This document shows, one piece after another, positions 1-9,900 of a DNA stretch of 14,608 nucleotides. The notes under the pieces are model-generated. The model had not been told where the DNA came from, did not search any database, and worked only from the letters and a program-made list of their open reading frames with translations. The DNA lies in NCBI GenBank assembly GCA_964563495.1, contig CAZLYK010000140.1, positions 1-14,608 on the forward strand, in the 5' to 3' direction. How positions within the stretch are numbered: the first letter of the stretch is position 1; each line of letters starts with the position of its first letter. The position numbers and the translations under genes were made by a program. The DNA comes from CAZLYK01 sp964563495 (GTDB lineage Bacteria; Acidobacteriota; Blastocatellia; RBC074).

Positions 1-7
1 ATCGCGG

Positions 8-152
8 TTTTCACCCGAATGAGCAGATCAAAAGAAGAAATAGACAGGATTAACAGGATTTTCACAGGATTAAACAGGATCAAAGACAAGGCAGAACAAA
101 ATCCTGTTAATCCTGTCTATTTCTTCTTTTGATCTGCTCATTCGGGTGAAAA
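8..152. repeat. Palindromic element, copy 1 (55-bp perfect inverted repeat)
   Basis: Positions 8-62 and 98-152 are exact reverse complements over 55 bases, separated by a 35-nt loop (63-97). The left arm carries two ACAGGATT-type units and the loop carries two more in the same direction. The right arm carries the two paired units. The loop ends in CAAAGACAAGGCAGAAC, which recurs in other copies. No open frame of note lies inside. As RNA or a DNA cruciform it would form a very long hairpin. It lacks a trailing T-run, so a role as a classical intrinsic terminator is not evident. It is best described as a non-coding, MITE-like or REP-like element of unknown function. Confidence 0.93.
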
Positions 153-544
153 TTGCTGCAATGATTCCTCCCACAAGTATCGAATATCCTCTTTTCATGA
201 ACTGCGAGACAATGATCGGAAGACATCATTTTTCTGATTAAAATGTCACTTTCCGGAGCCACGCGCGATCAATGCCCACCGGAGCATCCCCGAAAGCCAG
301 TCAGTCATTCCTGCAAAAGCTCATCAGAAAAATGATGCGGTTTCATCATCCCGAAATTTCGGCCTTTGGATTACGGTAGCGGTCTTACCGAAAGCCCCAA
401 GACCGAGCGCCTCGCAATTCCAATGGGGGTCGTTCATGCCGCAGGACAACACTCCGAAACGATTGCAATGACTCGCGGGCGCAAGCACTCGGAAGTAATG
501 GCAGAGGAGTCGCGCATGTCGCGAGCGACACCCTGAAAAGAACG
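153..544. other. Non-coding stretch between two palindromes
   Basis: About 390 bases with no convincing gene. Open frames here have no recognisable domain, and the longer ones run across the neighbouring palindrome. Three small dyads are visible. The first is a perfect 15-bp inverted repeat, 224-238 against 323-337. The second is the 12-bp palindrome CCGAAATTTCGG at 351-362. The third is a short hairpin TGTCGC-GA-GCGACA at 517-530. No norB start region, promoter or RNA gene could be identified with confidence. Confidence 0.6.
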
Positions 545-639
545 AAAAGCCTGGGTACGCGGGCGCCCCGCCCGCAGGTTCCGGCAAAGAGACTGATCAT
601 TAACCTGTGCGGGCGGGGCGCCCGCGGACCCAGGCTTTT
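545..639. repeat. GC-rich imperfect inverted repeat
   Basis: Positions 545-580 pair with 602-639 around a 21-nt spacer. Each arm contains GCGGGCGCC/CCGCCCGC, flanked by AAAAGCCTGGGT at the outside and an AACCTG/CAGGTT end at the inside. The arms differ by one substitution and a 2-nt indel. Base composition is quite unlike the AT-rich palindromes, so this is a second repeat family. The right arm ends exactly where recognisable norB coding sequence begins, and the 607 reading frame starts inside it. Function is unknown; it could form a very stable hairpin. Confidence 0.85.
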
Positions 640-945
640 CTGAGGAGATTCAGTGATGAAGAAGAACTGGGAGAGGCGCTCATTTCCAACGCGGCAATTC
701 TGCGAGGTCAGGCCGTCTTTCAAAAATATGCCCTCATGGATTACGGCAGCATGTTCGGCGACGGTGCGAGCCGCGGACCGGACTTTACTGCTGAATCGCT
801 GCATCGCATAGCGATCGTAATGGAAGATTATTATCTGGGGCAATGGCGAGTAACGGAACAACGCGAGCCAACGCTGCACGACCGCGCCGCGATTCAAGCC
901 AGAGTGAGACAGGAGATCAAAGCGAATCGCCATGATTCGGATTGA
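607..945 (+). pseudogene. norB: norB remnant, N-terminal (periplasmic) fragment of quinol-type nitric oxide reductase
   Basis: The open frame encodes RGQAVFQKYALMDYGSMFGDG, then GPDFTAESLHRIA, and further on ARVRQEIKANRHD. These are typical of the periplasmic domain after transmembrane helix 1 in qNOR-type nitric oxide reductases, which reduce NO to N2O in the cytoplasmic membrane. The first dozen or so codons (from GTG 607) are only translation of the GC-rich palindrome. The native start and first membrane helix are therefore missing. The frame stops at TGA 943-945, where sequence jumps directly to the far C-terminal part of the same protein in another frame. The central region with the heme-copper core is absent. 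I judge this a dead gene. The family assignment rests on remembered family motifs, not a search. Confidence 0.82.
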
Positions 946-1439
946 TCATCAACCTGCCCATCGTCAATTACTACGAGCACGGGACGTATCTGACGGTCAA
1001 CCACGGGCACGCGGCGTTGATGGGTGTCTACGGCAATCTCTCTCTCGCGGCCATGATGTTTTGCAGCCGGTATCTGATCAGCGTGGAAAATTGGCGTGAG
1101 CGGCTCATGCGTTTCTCATTCTGGTCGCTCAATTTTGGGTTGGCGCTAATGATCGTGCTCGATCTATTCCCGGCTGGAATCTGGCAATTCGTCCAGACGC
1201 TCGATCACGGGCTCTGGTATGCGCGGTCGCAGGAGTTCATCCGCAGCGCGCCATTTCAGACCCTGACCTGGCTGCGTGCGGTCGGCGGCGTTTGGTTCAC
1301 TCTGGGCGGCGTCGTGCCGGTCGTCTGGTTCGTCTTCTCGCGGGTGAGAGCCCTCAAACCCGCGGGAGAGACCGATCAAACATCGATCACTTTTGCATCG
1401 CCGGCCATCGAGCAACAGACAGGATTAACAGGATTTTGA
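942..1439 (+). pseudogene. norB: norB remnant, C-terminal membrane fragment of quinol-type nitric oxide reductase
   Basis: The frame encodes INLPIVNYYEHGTYLTVNHGHAA followed by three hydrophobic helices, as in the last part of NorB. The HGH in TVNHGHAA matches the H-x-H pair of NorB helix X that ligates heme b3 and heme b. The other heme b ligand and the three Fe-B histidines would lie in the missing section. The frame has no proper start: TTG 942 is only the first codon after the junction. Its last residues (EQQTGLTGF) are encoded by the left arm of palindromic element copy 2, which supplies the TGA at 1437-1439. The natural C-terminus may therefore also have been replaced. It cannot work alone as a reductase. 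Expression as a small three-helix membrane protein cannot be excluded but is unlikely. Confidence 0.85.
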
Positions 1440-1522
1440 CAGGATTAAACAGGATCAAGGACAAGGCAGAACAAAATCCTGTTTAATCCTGTCTATTTCT
1501 TCTCATTCAAATGAAAATTGCT
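1417..1522. repeat. Palindromic element, copy 2
   Basis: Positions 1417-1437 pair with 1473-1494, differing by one inserted T in the right arm. Four ACAGGATT-type units run forward, then comes the loop CAAGGACAAGGCAGAAC (1456-1472), nearly identical to copy 1, then two reverse units. After the right arm, CTTCTCATTCAAATGAA repeats the flank of copy 3. GAAAATTGCT repeats the flank of copy 1. The element therefore extends beyond the stem. It lies between the norB remnant, whose frame ends inside it, and the 3' end of the sulfatase gene. Confidence 0.9.
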
Positions 1523-1539
1523 CTAGAGCCGCTGCGCGA

Positions 1540-3033
<1,494 letters not shown>

Positions 3034-3040
3034 TCCAATA

Positions 3041-3169
3041 AAGAAAATAGACAGGATTGACAGGATTTCTGCAGGATTAAACCTGATCAAAGACAAACCA
3101 GAAAAACATCCTGTTTTAATCCTGCAGCAATCCTGTCAATCCTGTCTATTTTCTTCTCATTCAAATGAA
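3041..3169. repeat. Palindromic element, copy 3
   Basis: Positions 3041-3081 pair with 3115-3155 at 40 of 41 bases, with a 33-nt loop. The units read GACAGGATTG rather than the GACAGGATTA of copy 1, and the same change is present in the opposite arm. The loop segment CAAAGACAAACCAGAAAAAC (3088-3107) resembles that of copies 1 and 2. The right flank CTTCTCATTCAAATGAA is shared with copy 2. It fills nearly all of the gap between the receptor 1 stop (3171) and the sulfatase start (3033). It would therefore lie in any mRNA joining the two genes. It could act as a terminator or mRNA-stabilising hairpin, but no T-run supports a terminator directly. Confidence 0.92.
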
Positions 3170-3170
3170 C

Positions 3171-6100
3171 CTAGAAGCTGAGCCGCATCGAGACCTGGCC
3201 CGTCCGGCTGCCGCCCAGTTCAGAACTGCGCGCGCTGGTGATGCGTCCGAACGCACTGCTGGTCACTGTCATGTTCGGATCGGCCAGATTCGGGTGATTC
3301 GATATATTGGTGAATGAACCGCCGGCTTCGAGCTTGATCCTCTCGGTCAGGTAGAAGGCTTTGGTCAAACCGACTGAGAGATTGATCGTCCCCGGCCCTC
3401 TGATGATGCCGACGCCGGCGGTGCCGAAACGCCCGATCGGCGCAGCATCACGGGCCGGGTTGACGCCGATGCGGCAGTTGTTTGCGACGCGTGTGGTCAG
3501 CCCCGGACAAACGAAGGCATTGACGTCGAACCACTGATCTGTCGTCCTGGACGAGCTGTTGCCGTTGCTGATCCGATCCGGGTGCTGCGTGCGCGAGAGG
3601 CCGGATCCGCTGCCTGACGGATCAACGCTGCCCACCGACGGCGTCATGAATGGACCGGTCTGCGCGAGGAAGATGGTGCTGAATTGCCACCCGCCGATGA
3701 TCGCATTGGCTGCCGGGTGGATCGAAGAGGCGAACTGGCGCCCGCGCCCGACCGGCAGGTCGTAAACCAGCGTAGTGATCGAGCGATGGCGCCGGGTCGC
3801 GTAATCGTCCCCGTATTCCGCGCGCCGGTTGTAGAGGTCCGCCGCGCGTCCGCCCCCGGTTTCACCGGTGAAGCCGGTCGAGTTCGGGCCACCGTTGTCG
3901 TTCAGATTCTTCGCCCAGGTGTAGGTTGAATTGAACGTCAGGCCGCCCGAGAAACGGCGGTTGGCCTCAATCTGCATGGCGTTGTAATACGCCGAGGCCC
4001 CGGCAGTGCGGGTGAAGATGATTCCCCAGTTCGGGAACGGGCGGTCGCTCAACGGGCGATTGATCGCGAACGTTGTGGAAGAGGTCATCTGATTCAAGTC
4101 GGGAGCCCAGGCCAGTTGCGTCGTCTTCATCCCAATGTAAGAGATGCGGACACCGACCCCAAAGCCGACATATCGGTCAATCGAAAGATTCCACTGGACC
4201 GAATACGGGTCTTTATAGTCAATGTCGTTGGCCGTGCGGAATGAGGCGGTGCCGAGGCTGCCGGAGGTGATGCCCGAGCCGGCGGTTTGAATCGCCGGCC
4301 ATTGGAAGATCGACTTACCCTGCGCATCGAGGTTGGTGAACTCACGCACATCCGATTGCAGCGTCCCGGTCAGAGAAAAGAAGATATTGCCGAGCAACGT
4401 ACCGTTGTATGCGCCGATGCCTCCGCGGACCACCGTCCGGTCGTCACCGAATGGTCGATAGGCAAAGCCGAATCGAGGCAGAAAACGCAGCTTCGGTACT
4501 CGCCGCAACCCTTCGGGGAGTCCGGCTTCTTTCGCTGAAAGAACGGGTGTGCAGGGCGCGCCGTTCGCAGCCGGCGCGGGGCATGCGTTGAAGGTCTTGA
4601 GAAATCCCGGAGCCAGCAGGCTCTGTTTGCCCGTCGGATAGACCACCTGTCCCGACCGCGGCACGCTCGGATCGAAGTTGCCGATGTTGCCCGAGGCATC
4701 GGTGTAGGCCGGGTGATATTCATACCGCAGCCCAAATTCAAGCGTCAGCTTTTGACTGACGCGGAAGCTGTCCTGCCCGAAGAAGTGATAATGCGTCGCT
4801 CTACCGTCGTTGTCCTGCTGGATGATCGCGTAAGAGGTGCGAACCGGTATCCCCAGCAGGAAGTCGCCGAAATCCGAGCCGGAAAACGTCCCGTTGAATT
4901 GGGAATTGCCGTAATTGTCGGCGTCGATAAAGCCGAGCGCGGTGACGGCGCGAATCCAACGGACGTCAAAGCCGTATTTCATGGTATGACGGCCTTTCGT
5001 CCACGATAGATTGTCGTTGAACTGGTAGGTCCGCGATTGCGAGATGCTGTCCGCTCGATTCCGGTTGAGGTCTGAAACATCGCCGGAGAAAGTGATGTTC
5101 GGCAACCCATTGAACGGAAAGTCCGGGCCGATCCCCTGGAAACCCAGACTATTGGTGAACGCGCGCCCGTCAAACGGGAAAGCCGTCCCGCTGTCATTGC
5201 GCGTCAACCCGAAGCGCGCCTCGTTGAGCAGGTGCGACGTCATCGTGTAATTGTGCGAGGCGACCAGAATCTTGTAGCGGTCATAGTTCGTATTCGACGG
5301 CAGCGCGAGGATGTTCGGGCTATCGACGTTCACGTCCTTCCACGTCCAGCGCCCGAAGACCGATTGCTTAGAAGTCAGATAATGGTCAACCCGGATGTCA
5401 TACTGGTTCGAATTAAGGCTGCTCGAACTGTTGCGAATGTAATTGGCGACGCGCAGCTTGTCGGTCGCCCCGGCGTTCGGCAGCGGATAGAGCGTCAGGA
5501 TCGATTTCGCGATCGGGCTGATCCGGTTGTCGGGAATACGGTTGTTGGCAAAAGGCTGGCCGGTCAACGGGTCGCGCACGGTCACACCTTCGGCGCTGAA
5601 ATCGCCGTTGCGCATCGCCTGCGTCGGCACGGTGTTTTGAACCGTCTGGCCGCGCGGGAACCGAAAACCTTCGTAGGTTCCGAAGAAGAAGGTCTTGTCT
5701 TTACCATTGTACAGCCAGGGAATGCTCACCGGGCCGCCGCCGCTGACGCCAAAATCGTTGCCGATCTTCTGCGGCTTGGTCAACGAGCCGAAAACCTTGG
5801 CGTCGAGTGCGCGGTTCTGATGAAACCAGAAAGCCGTGGCGTGATACTCATTCGTCCCGCTCCTGGAAATGGTCGTCACATCACCGACCTGTCCGTACTC
5901 AGCCGCGTTGCCGACGCCCTGCACTTTGATCTCGGCGATCGATTCGGCCGAGGGAAAGGCCTGGGTCAATGGCGCATTGCCTCTGACATTGGTTGTCGAG
6001 ATGCCGTCCAGGGAGAATTGCGATTGCGAGGGGAGCGCCCCCTGGATCGAAAAGTTGTTGCCGTTGTCGGCCTGCACGCCGGGCAATGAGGCGATCAGGA

Positions 6101-6668
6101 TGTAAGGGCTGGTGCTGCCTGCGGCGCGGTAGTTTGCCGGCAGGTTGAGAATCTTCTGCGAACCGAAAGACGAGGAGATAGTCTGTGTCTCGGTAGTGAT
6201 CACGCCGGCGGTGGCCGAAACTTCAACCCGTTCCGTCACCTGACCCGCGCTCAGTGTCGGGTCGACACGCAAAGTCTGGCGTGCAACCAGCATGACTTCC
6301 GGCGCCGTGAACATTTGAAAGCCCTGAGCCTTCACTTCGATCCGGTAGCGCCCGGGCTTCATGTTGACCACTTCGTAATCGCCATTGGAGTTGGCCTCGA
6401 CCTCGCGACTGGTGTTTTCGTCGAGATTGGTGATTCTGACCGAAGCGTTCGGAATGACGCTCCCCGAAGCGTCTTTGACCGTGCCCAGCACCGTGCCGAA
6501 GGTGGATTGCGCGACCAACAACGTGGGGCAGATGCTGATCAACGCCAGCGCGGCAATCAGGCAAACCAGCCTGAGATTCATTCGACGCCGGCCCTGTTCT
6601 GTCGCGGCGCCGGGCCATTCTCGCGGAATGCGTTTAACAAAAGAAAGGGGTAATTGTTGTATCGACAT
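3171..6668 (-). CDS. TonB-dependent receptor 1, Oar-like, with carboxypeptidase-regulatory domain
   Basis: An outer-membrane receptor of 1165 residues, probably for energised uptake of an oligosaccharide. A signal peptide (core LRLVCLIAALALISI, residues 32-46) ends near LLVAQS. A carboxypeptidase-regulatory-like beta-sandwich follows (about 56-140; GTVLGTVKDASGSVIPNASV, then NGDYEVVNMKPGRYRIEVKA). A plug domain comes next (about 165-280; FSLDGISTTN, AEYGQVGDVTTISRSGTNEYH), then a long beta-barrel ending in the aromatic residue F (GQVSMRLSF). No TonB box was recognised. Length is usual for acidobacterial receptors of this type. ATG 6668 is chosen because GGAG lies 7 nt upstream. ATG 6581 (1136 residues) would give a more normal signal peptide but has a poorer ribosome site. 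A candidate promoter is at 6811-6839. The substrate is not readable from the sequence. Confidence 0.93.
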   Translation of the reverse strand: MSIQQLPLSFVKRIPREWPGAATEQGRRRMNLRLVCLIAALALISICPTLLVAQSTFGTVLGTVKDASGSVIPNASVRITNLDENTSREVEANSNGDYEVVNMKPGRYRIEVKAQGFQMFTAPEVMLVARQTLRVDPTLSAGQVTERVEVSATAGVITTETQTISSSFGSQKILNLPANYRAAGSTSPYILIASLPGVQADNGNNFSIQGALPSQSQFSLDGISTTNVRGNAPLTQAFPSAESIAEIKVQGVGNAAEYGQVGDVTTISRSGTNEYHATAFWFHQNRALDAKVFGSLTKPQKIGNDFGVSGGGPVSIPWLYNGKDKTFFFGTYEGFRFPRGQTVQNTVPTQAMRNGDFSAEGVTVRDPLTGQPFANNRIPDNRISPIAKSILTLYPLPNAGATDKLRVANYIRNSSSSLNSNQYDIRVDHYLTSKQSVFGRWTWKDVNVDSPNILALPSNTNYDRYKILVASHNYTMTSHLLNEARFGLTRNDSGTAFPFDGRAFTNSLGFQGIGPDFPFNGLPNITFSGDVSDLNRNRADSISQSRTYQFNDNLSWTKGRHTMKYGFDVRWIRAVTALGFIDADNYGNSQFNGTFSGSDFGDFLLGIPVRTSYAIIQQDNDGRATHYHFFGQDSFRVSQKLTLEFGLRYEYHPAYTDASGNIGNFDPSVPRSGQVVYPTGKQSLLAPGFLKTFNACPAPAANGAPCTPVLSAKEAGLPEGLRRVPKLRFLPRFGFAYRPFGDDRTVVRGGIGAYNGTLLGNIFFSLTGTLQSDVREFTNLDAQGKSIFQWPAIQTAGSGITSGSLGTASFRTANDIDYKDPYSVQWNLSIDRYVGFGVGVRISYIGMKTTQLAWAPDLNQMTSSTTFAINRPLSDRPFPNWGIIFTRTAGASAYYNAMQIEANRRFSGGLTFNSTYTWAKNLNDNGGPNSTGFTGETGGGRAADLYNRRAEYGDDYATRRHRSITTLVYDLPVGRGRQFASSIHPAANAIIGGWQFSTIFLAQTGPFMTPSVGSVDPSGSGSGLSRTQHPDRISNGNSSSRTTDQWFDVNAFVCPGLTTRVANNCRIGVNPARDAAPIGRFGTAGVGIIRGPGTINLSVGLTKAFYLTERIKLEAGGSFTNISNHPNLADPNMTVTSSAFGRITSARSSELGGSRTGQVSMRLSF

Positions 6669-6675
6669 AGGTTTT

Positions 6676-6679
6676 CTCC
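6676..6679 (-). promoter_or_regulatory. Ribosome binding site of receptor 1
   Basis: GGAG on the minus strand, 7 nt before ATG 6668. It is the reason for preferring the longer start over ATG 6581, which has only AGGG about 11 nt upstream. Confidence 0.6.
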
Positions 6680-6810
6680 ATTACTCGTCCTAAAATCCAG
6701 TTCGCACTGCGTCATTCCTCCCGTCCCCCGATGGACGGTGTGTCCGAAGGTTGGCAGTTTCGATTTATTTTGTAATGCTAAATTGCGAGTACGCGATGCG
6801 CGACAGTGTC

Positions 6811-6839
6811 GTTATCAACCATTCTCGCGATCATGTCAA
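6811..6839 (-). promoter_or_regulatory. Candidate sigma-70-type promoter for receptor 1
   Basis: On the minus strand a perfect -35 TTGACA (6839-6834) is followed after 17 nt by GATAAC (6816-6811), which matches the -10 consensus at four of six positions. It lies between palindrome copy 4 and receptor 1 and points toward that gene. It would give a leader of roughly 135 nt. Acidobacterial promoters are not well characterised, so this is a pattern match only. Confidence 0.5.
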
Positions 6840-6873
6840 TCTTTTGCCGGGTTGGTATTGATCTGAATGGGAA

Positions 6874-6961
6874 GAAATAGACAGGATCGACAGGATTTCT
6901 GCAGGATTAAACAAGATATCTTGTTTAATCCTGCAGAAATCCTGTCGATCCTGTCTATTTC
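6874..6961. repeat. Palindromic element, copy 4 (perfect 88-bp palindrome)
   Basis: All 88 bases are self-complementary around a central GATATC (6915-6920), with no loop. Each arm has GACAGGATCGACAGGATTT, then CTGCAGGATTAAACAAGAT. Relative to copy 3, the TTG-to-TCG change is present in both arms. The left boundary is sharp (G6874 pairs with C6961; the next pair fails). The receptor 2 stop codon (6963-6965) lies one base beyond the right arm. The element is thus the immediate 3' end of the receptor 2 transcript and may end or protect it. It has no following T-run. Confidence 0.95.
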
Positions 6962-6962
6962 A

Positions 6963-9900
6963 TCAGAAGACCAGCCGCAGCGCCAACTGACCCATGCGCG
7001 ATCCGTTGTCGCGCCCGGAGTTGACGAAGTTGGCCGGATTGCGCTGGGCCGTGATGCGACCGAGCGGCGTGGCGCTCAGGATCGTCCGCGCCGGCACGTC
7101 GAATGAGACGCGGTTGAAGATGTTGAAAAACTCCATCCTCAAAATCAGCTTGGCCGATTCGCGAATCTTGATCTCCTTCTGCGCGGTCATATCGGTGTAA
7201 TTCAGGCCGTGAGTGAAGAAGGTATTGCGGCCCAGCGTGCCATCCGCCGCCGTGCCGGGCAGGTAGACTCGCTGGTCGGCGTTGATCGTGCCGGCCTGAG
7301 CCGGGATGAAGGCCGTCCCCGGCAATTGGGTTTGCGAAATCGAGTCGGTCGGCCCGCCGCCCGAAAGCTGGCGTCCGTTGTCGATCGATCTGCCGAGGAC
7401 GCTCAGGTCGGCGACGCGCGGGCGGTCGGCGCCCAGACCATCGGCGTTGACGTCGTATCCGAGCAGGACGGTAAACGGGTTGCCGGTCTGCAATGTCGTC
7501 ACGCCGGTGATCACCCATCCACCGAGCGCCCGCCCGATGAATCCCTGCTGGGTGCGGAAGATCGGCAGCTGGTAGGAGTAGCTGGCGACTAAACGATGCG
7601 GCGTGTGAAAACCGCTCAGACCGCGGAGGCTCGCCGCCGCGCCGCCCTTCTTGCTCGAAGGCGCGTTGGTATCAACGCCGGTGAAGGTCGCTTCGGAGCC
7701 GGTGTCGATCGATTTGCTGAACGTATAGGTGAGGTTGAAGCTCAAGCCGTACGAGAGGCGTTTGCTCAGCTTGACGTTCAGGGCGTGATAATAGCTCCAG
7801 CCGAAGTTCTGCAGGTTGACGTTGCGGCTGATGAGCGGATCCGGCCGGCGTTCCTGCGTGCGCGGCTGGCTGAGCGAGATGTAACCGTGCGGCACCCCGT
7901 CAACAATCGCGATGCCTTTCTGAGCCAGTGTCGCCGTCGTACTGTTGAGCGCGCTGAAGGAGCGCAGCGGCCCGCTCGCCGTCAGGTCGATCGCTCCCGC
8001 CGTGTTTCTGATCACACAGATCGGATCGCTGAAATCGGTGCAGGCGCGGTCGAAGACTACCGGCTTGAAATTCCCGCCGCCGACATCGACCAGCAGGTTG
8101 GGCGAGGTGAACGGGTAGATCGAATCGTTGGCGCTGTCGTAAAACGGCAGCCCGATGCCGCGGTTGCCGCTGTAACCGATATGCAGCGCAAACTGATTGC
8201 CGAACTGTCGCTCGGTCGTCAGGTTCCACTGCTGGACGTATGGCATCTGCAGGTTCTTCGCCGGAATGAGCAGCGTACTCAGCAACCGCCCGCCGGTATC
8301 GCGCACCGCGCCGGTGCCGCCCGCGCTGTTGACGGTGAAAGCCGCGCTGCGCGAAGCCACGCCGGGCGTGAAAACGAAGCCGCACGACGGGTCGGAGATT
8401 TCGTTGCGGCAGAGCGCGCTGAAATCCGAAGCGAAACCGTTCGGCGGTTGCGTCCGGATGCTCAACTGGTTCTGCGAGAAGATCGATTGGAAGAGGCGGC
8501 TGTGATAGATGCCGTAACCCCCGCGGATCACGAACTGGCCCGTCTGGCCCGTCAGCCTGCTCAGAAAACCGTTCTCGCCGGACGGCGTCCAGGCGAAACC
8601 GATGCGCGGCTCAATATTGTTCCGGTCGTCAGTATAACCATACTCGAAGCGGTTCTCGATCTCATCAGGCGCGCGGACATACTCATAGCGCGCGCCCAGG
8701 TGCAGAGTGAAGTTGCGCGCGATCGAATATTTGTCTTCGAAGTACAGGTTGGTCTCGCCGAAACGGTTCTCGGCGGTCGGATTGCCAAAGCCCGCCTGGT
8801 AGCCGGTGACGAAACCACGCAGGAAGTTCTCCCACCCGGTGTAGCCCGTCTTGGCGCGAATCGAAGCCAGTGAATCGAGCGTGCTGAAGGTCCAGAACCC
8901 GCGCGCGCGGTCGCCCGTCACGTCGTCGAGTTGCTGGAACCGCTGGTCGATGCCGACCTTGAGCGTGTGCTTGCTCAGACTGATCGTATGGTTGTAGACC
9001 AGTTGATGATCGCGCTGGCGGCGGTTGATCGGGACATTGGTCGAAGTGCCGATAATCGTCCCGCAGAGCGACGAGCCGCAGAGCGTGTTGGCAAAACGAA
9101 TCGTCGGGATCGCATTGTCGTCGGCTACATCCTGCAAAGTCGAGCGGTTGCCGAAACCGTAGCGGAATTCCCCGACCTGACGGTTCGAGAAGACGTGTGT
9201 CTGGGTGAAGCCGATATTGTACTGGCGGTTGTTATTCGTGCCGAAATTGTCGCCGAAGATGATCCGCCCCGAACGGCGTATCTGTCGACTGTATTGATAG
9301 CGCAACGTCATGGTGTCGTTCTTCGTCGCCTTGAAATCCATCCGTCCGGTGTAGTCCGAATCGGGAAAGACGTTGACGACCTGGAGCGTGACGCAGCGAT
9401 TCCCCCTGCCGGCGGCGATCATATCGGCGCAGGCGTTCGGATCGTTCGGCTGGACATTGCTCAATTCCGGCGTGTCCCACAAACTGATCACGCGCCGCAT
9501 AAACGCCAGGTCGCGTTGCAGATTCGGGTGTGTCGCCGGGTCGACGCAATAAGGGCCGGCCGGCGCCGCCACCTCGCCCGGCCCGCAAGCGCGCGGGACA
9601 TCGGTCGGCAGCCATTTGAAACGGCCGACGGTGCCGCTCGTCTTGTTTGAAACGCGCTCGCCGCTGATAAAGAAGTGCAGCCGGTCGCGCCCGTCGAAAC
9701 TGGCCGGGCCGAAATATTTTTCCGGGAACCAGACCGGCCCGCCGAATGTCCAGCCGTATTGATGGCGCCGGACGATCTGGCGCGGTTGTAGCAGTTCCCC
9801 GGTGGTTGAAGAGCGGCCGGCGGCGTTACGGTAAAAACCGTTTGCGTTGAAGATGTCGTTCTGGATGAAATCGAAACCCTCGCCGTGAAATTGATTCGTA

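Noticed and set aside
8..152. CRISPR array
   Set aside because: The repeated ACAGGATT units are 9-11 bp apart and arranged in inverted arms, not as direct repeats with unique spacers; no cas gene is present.
385..933. 182-codon minus-strand frame across the left region
   Set aside because: It crosses the GC-rich palindrome and runs antisense to the norB remnant, with no recognisable domain.
3051..3085. TTGACA-like hexamers inside the palindromes as promoters
   Set aside because: The repeats contain TTGACAGG and TTAACAGG, but no convincing -10 box lies at 16-18 nt spacing, so chance from the repeat unit is more likely.
3034..3096. Upstream extension of the sulfatase frame
   Set aside because: It encodes only translated palindrome (NPAEILSILSI type) and precedes a normal signal peptide starting at 3033 or 3027.
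5232..6089. 285-codon open frame on the plus strand
   Set aside because: Antisense to receptor 1, with no motif and no ribosome site noted.
6874..6961. Classical rho-independent terminator
   Set aside because: There is a very long stem but no T-run on either side and an AT-rich stem. Transcript ending here is possible but not shown by the usual signature.
7596..8873. 425-codon open frame on the plus strand
   Set aside because: Antisense to receptor 2, with low-complexity Arg/Ala/Val composition and no domain or signal sequence.
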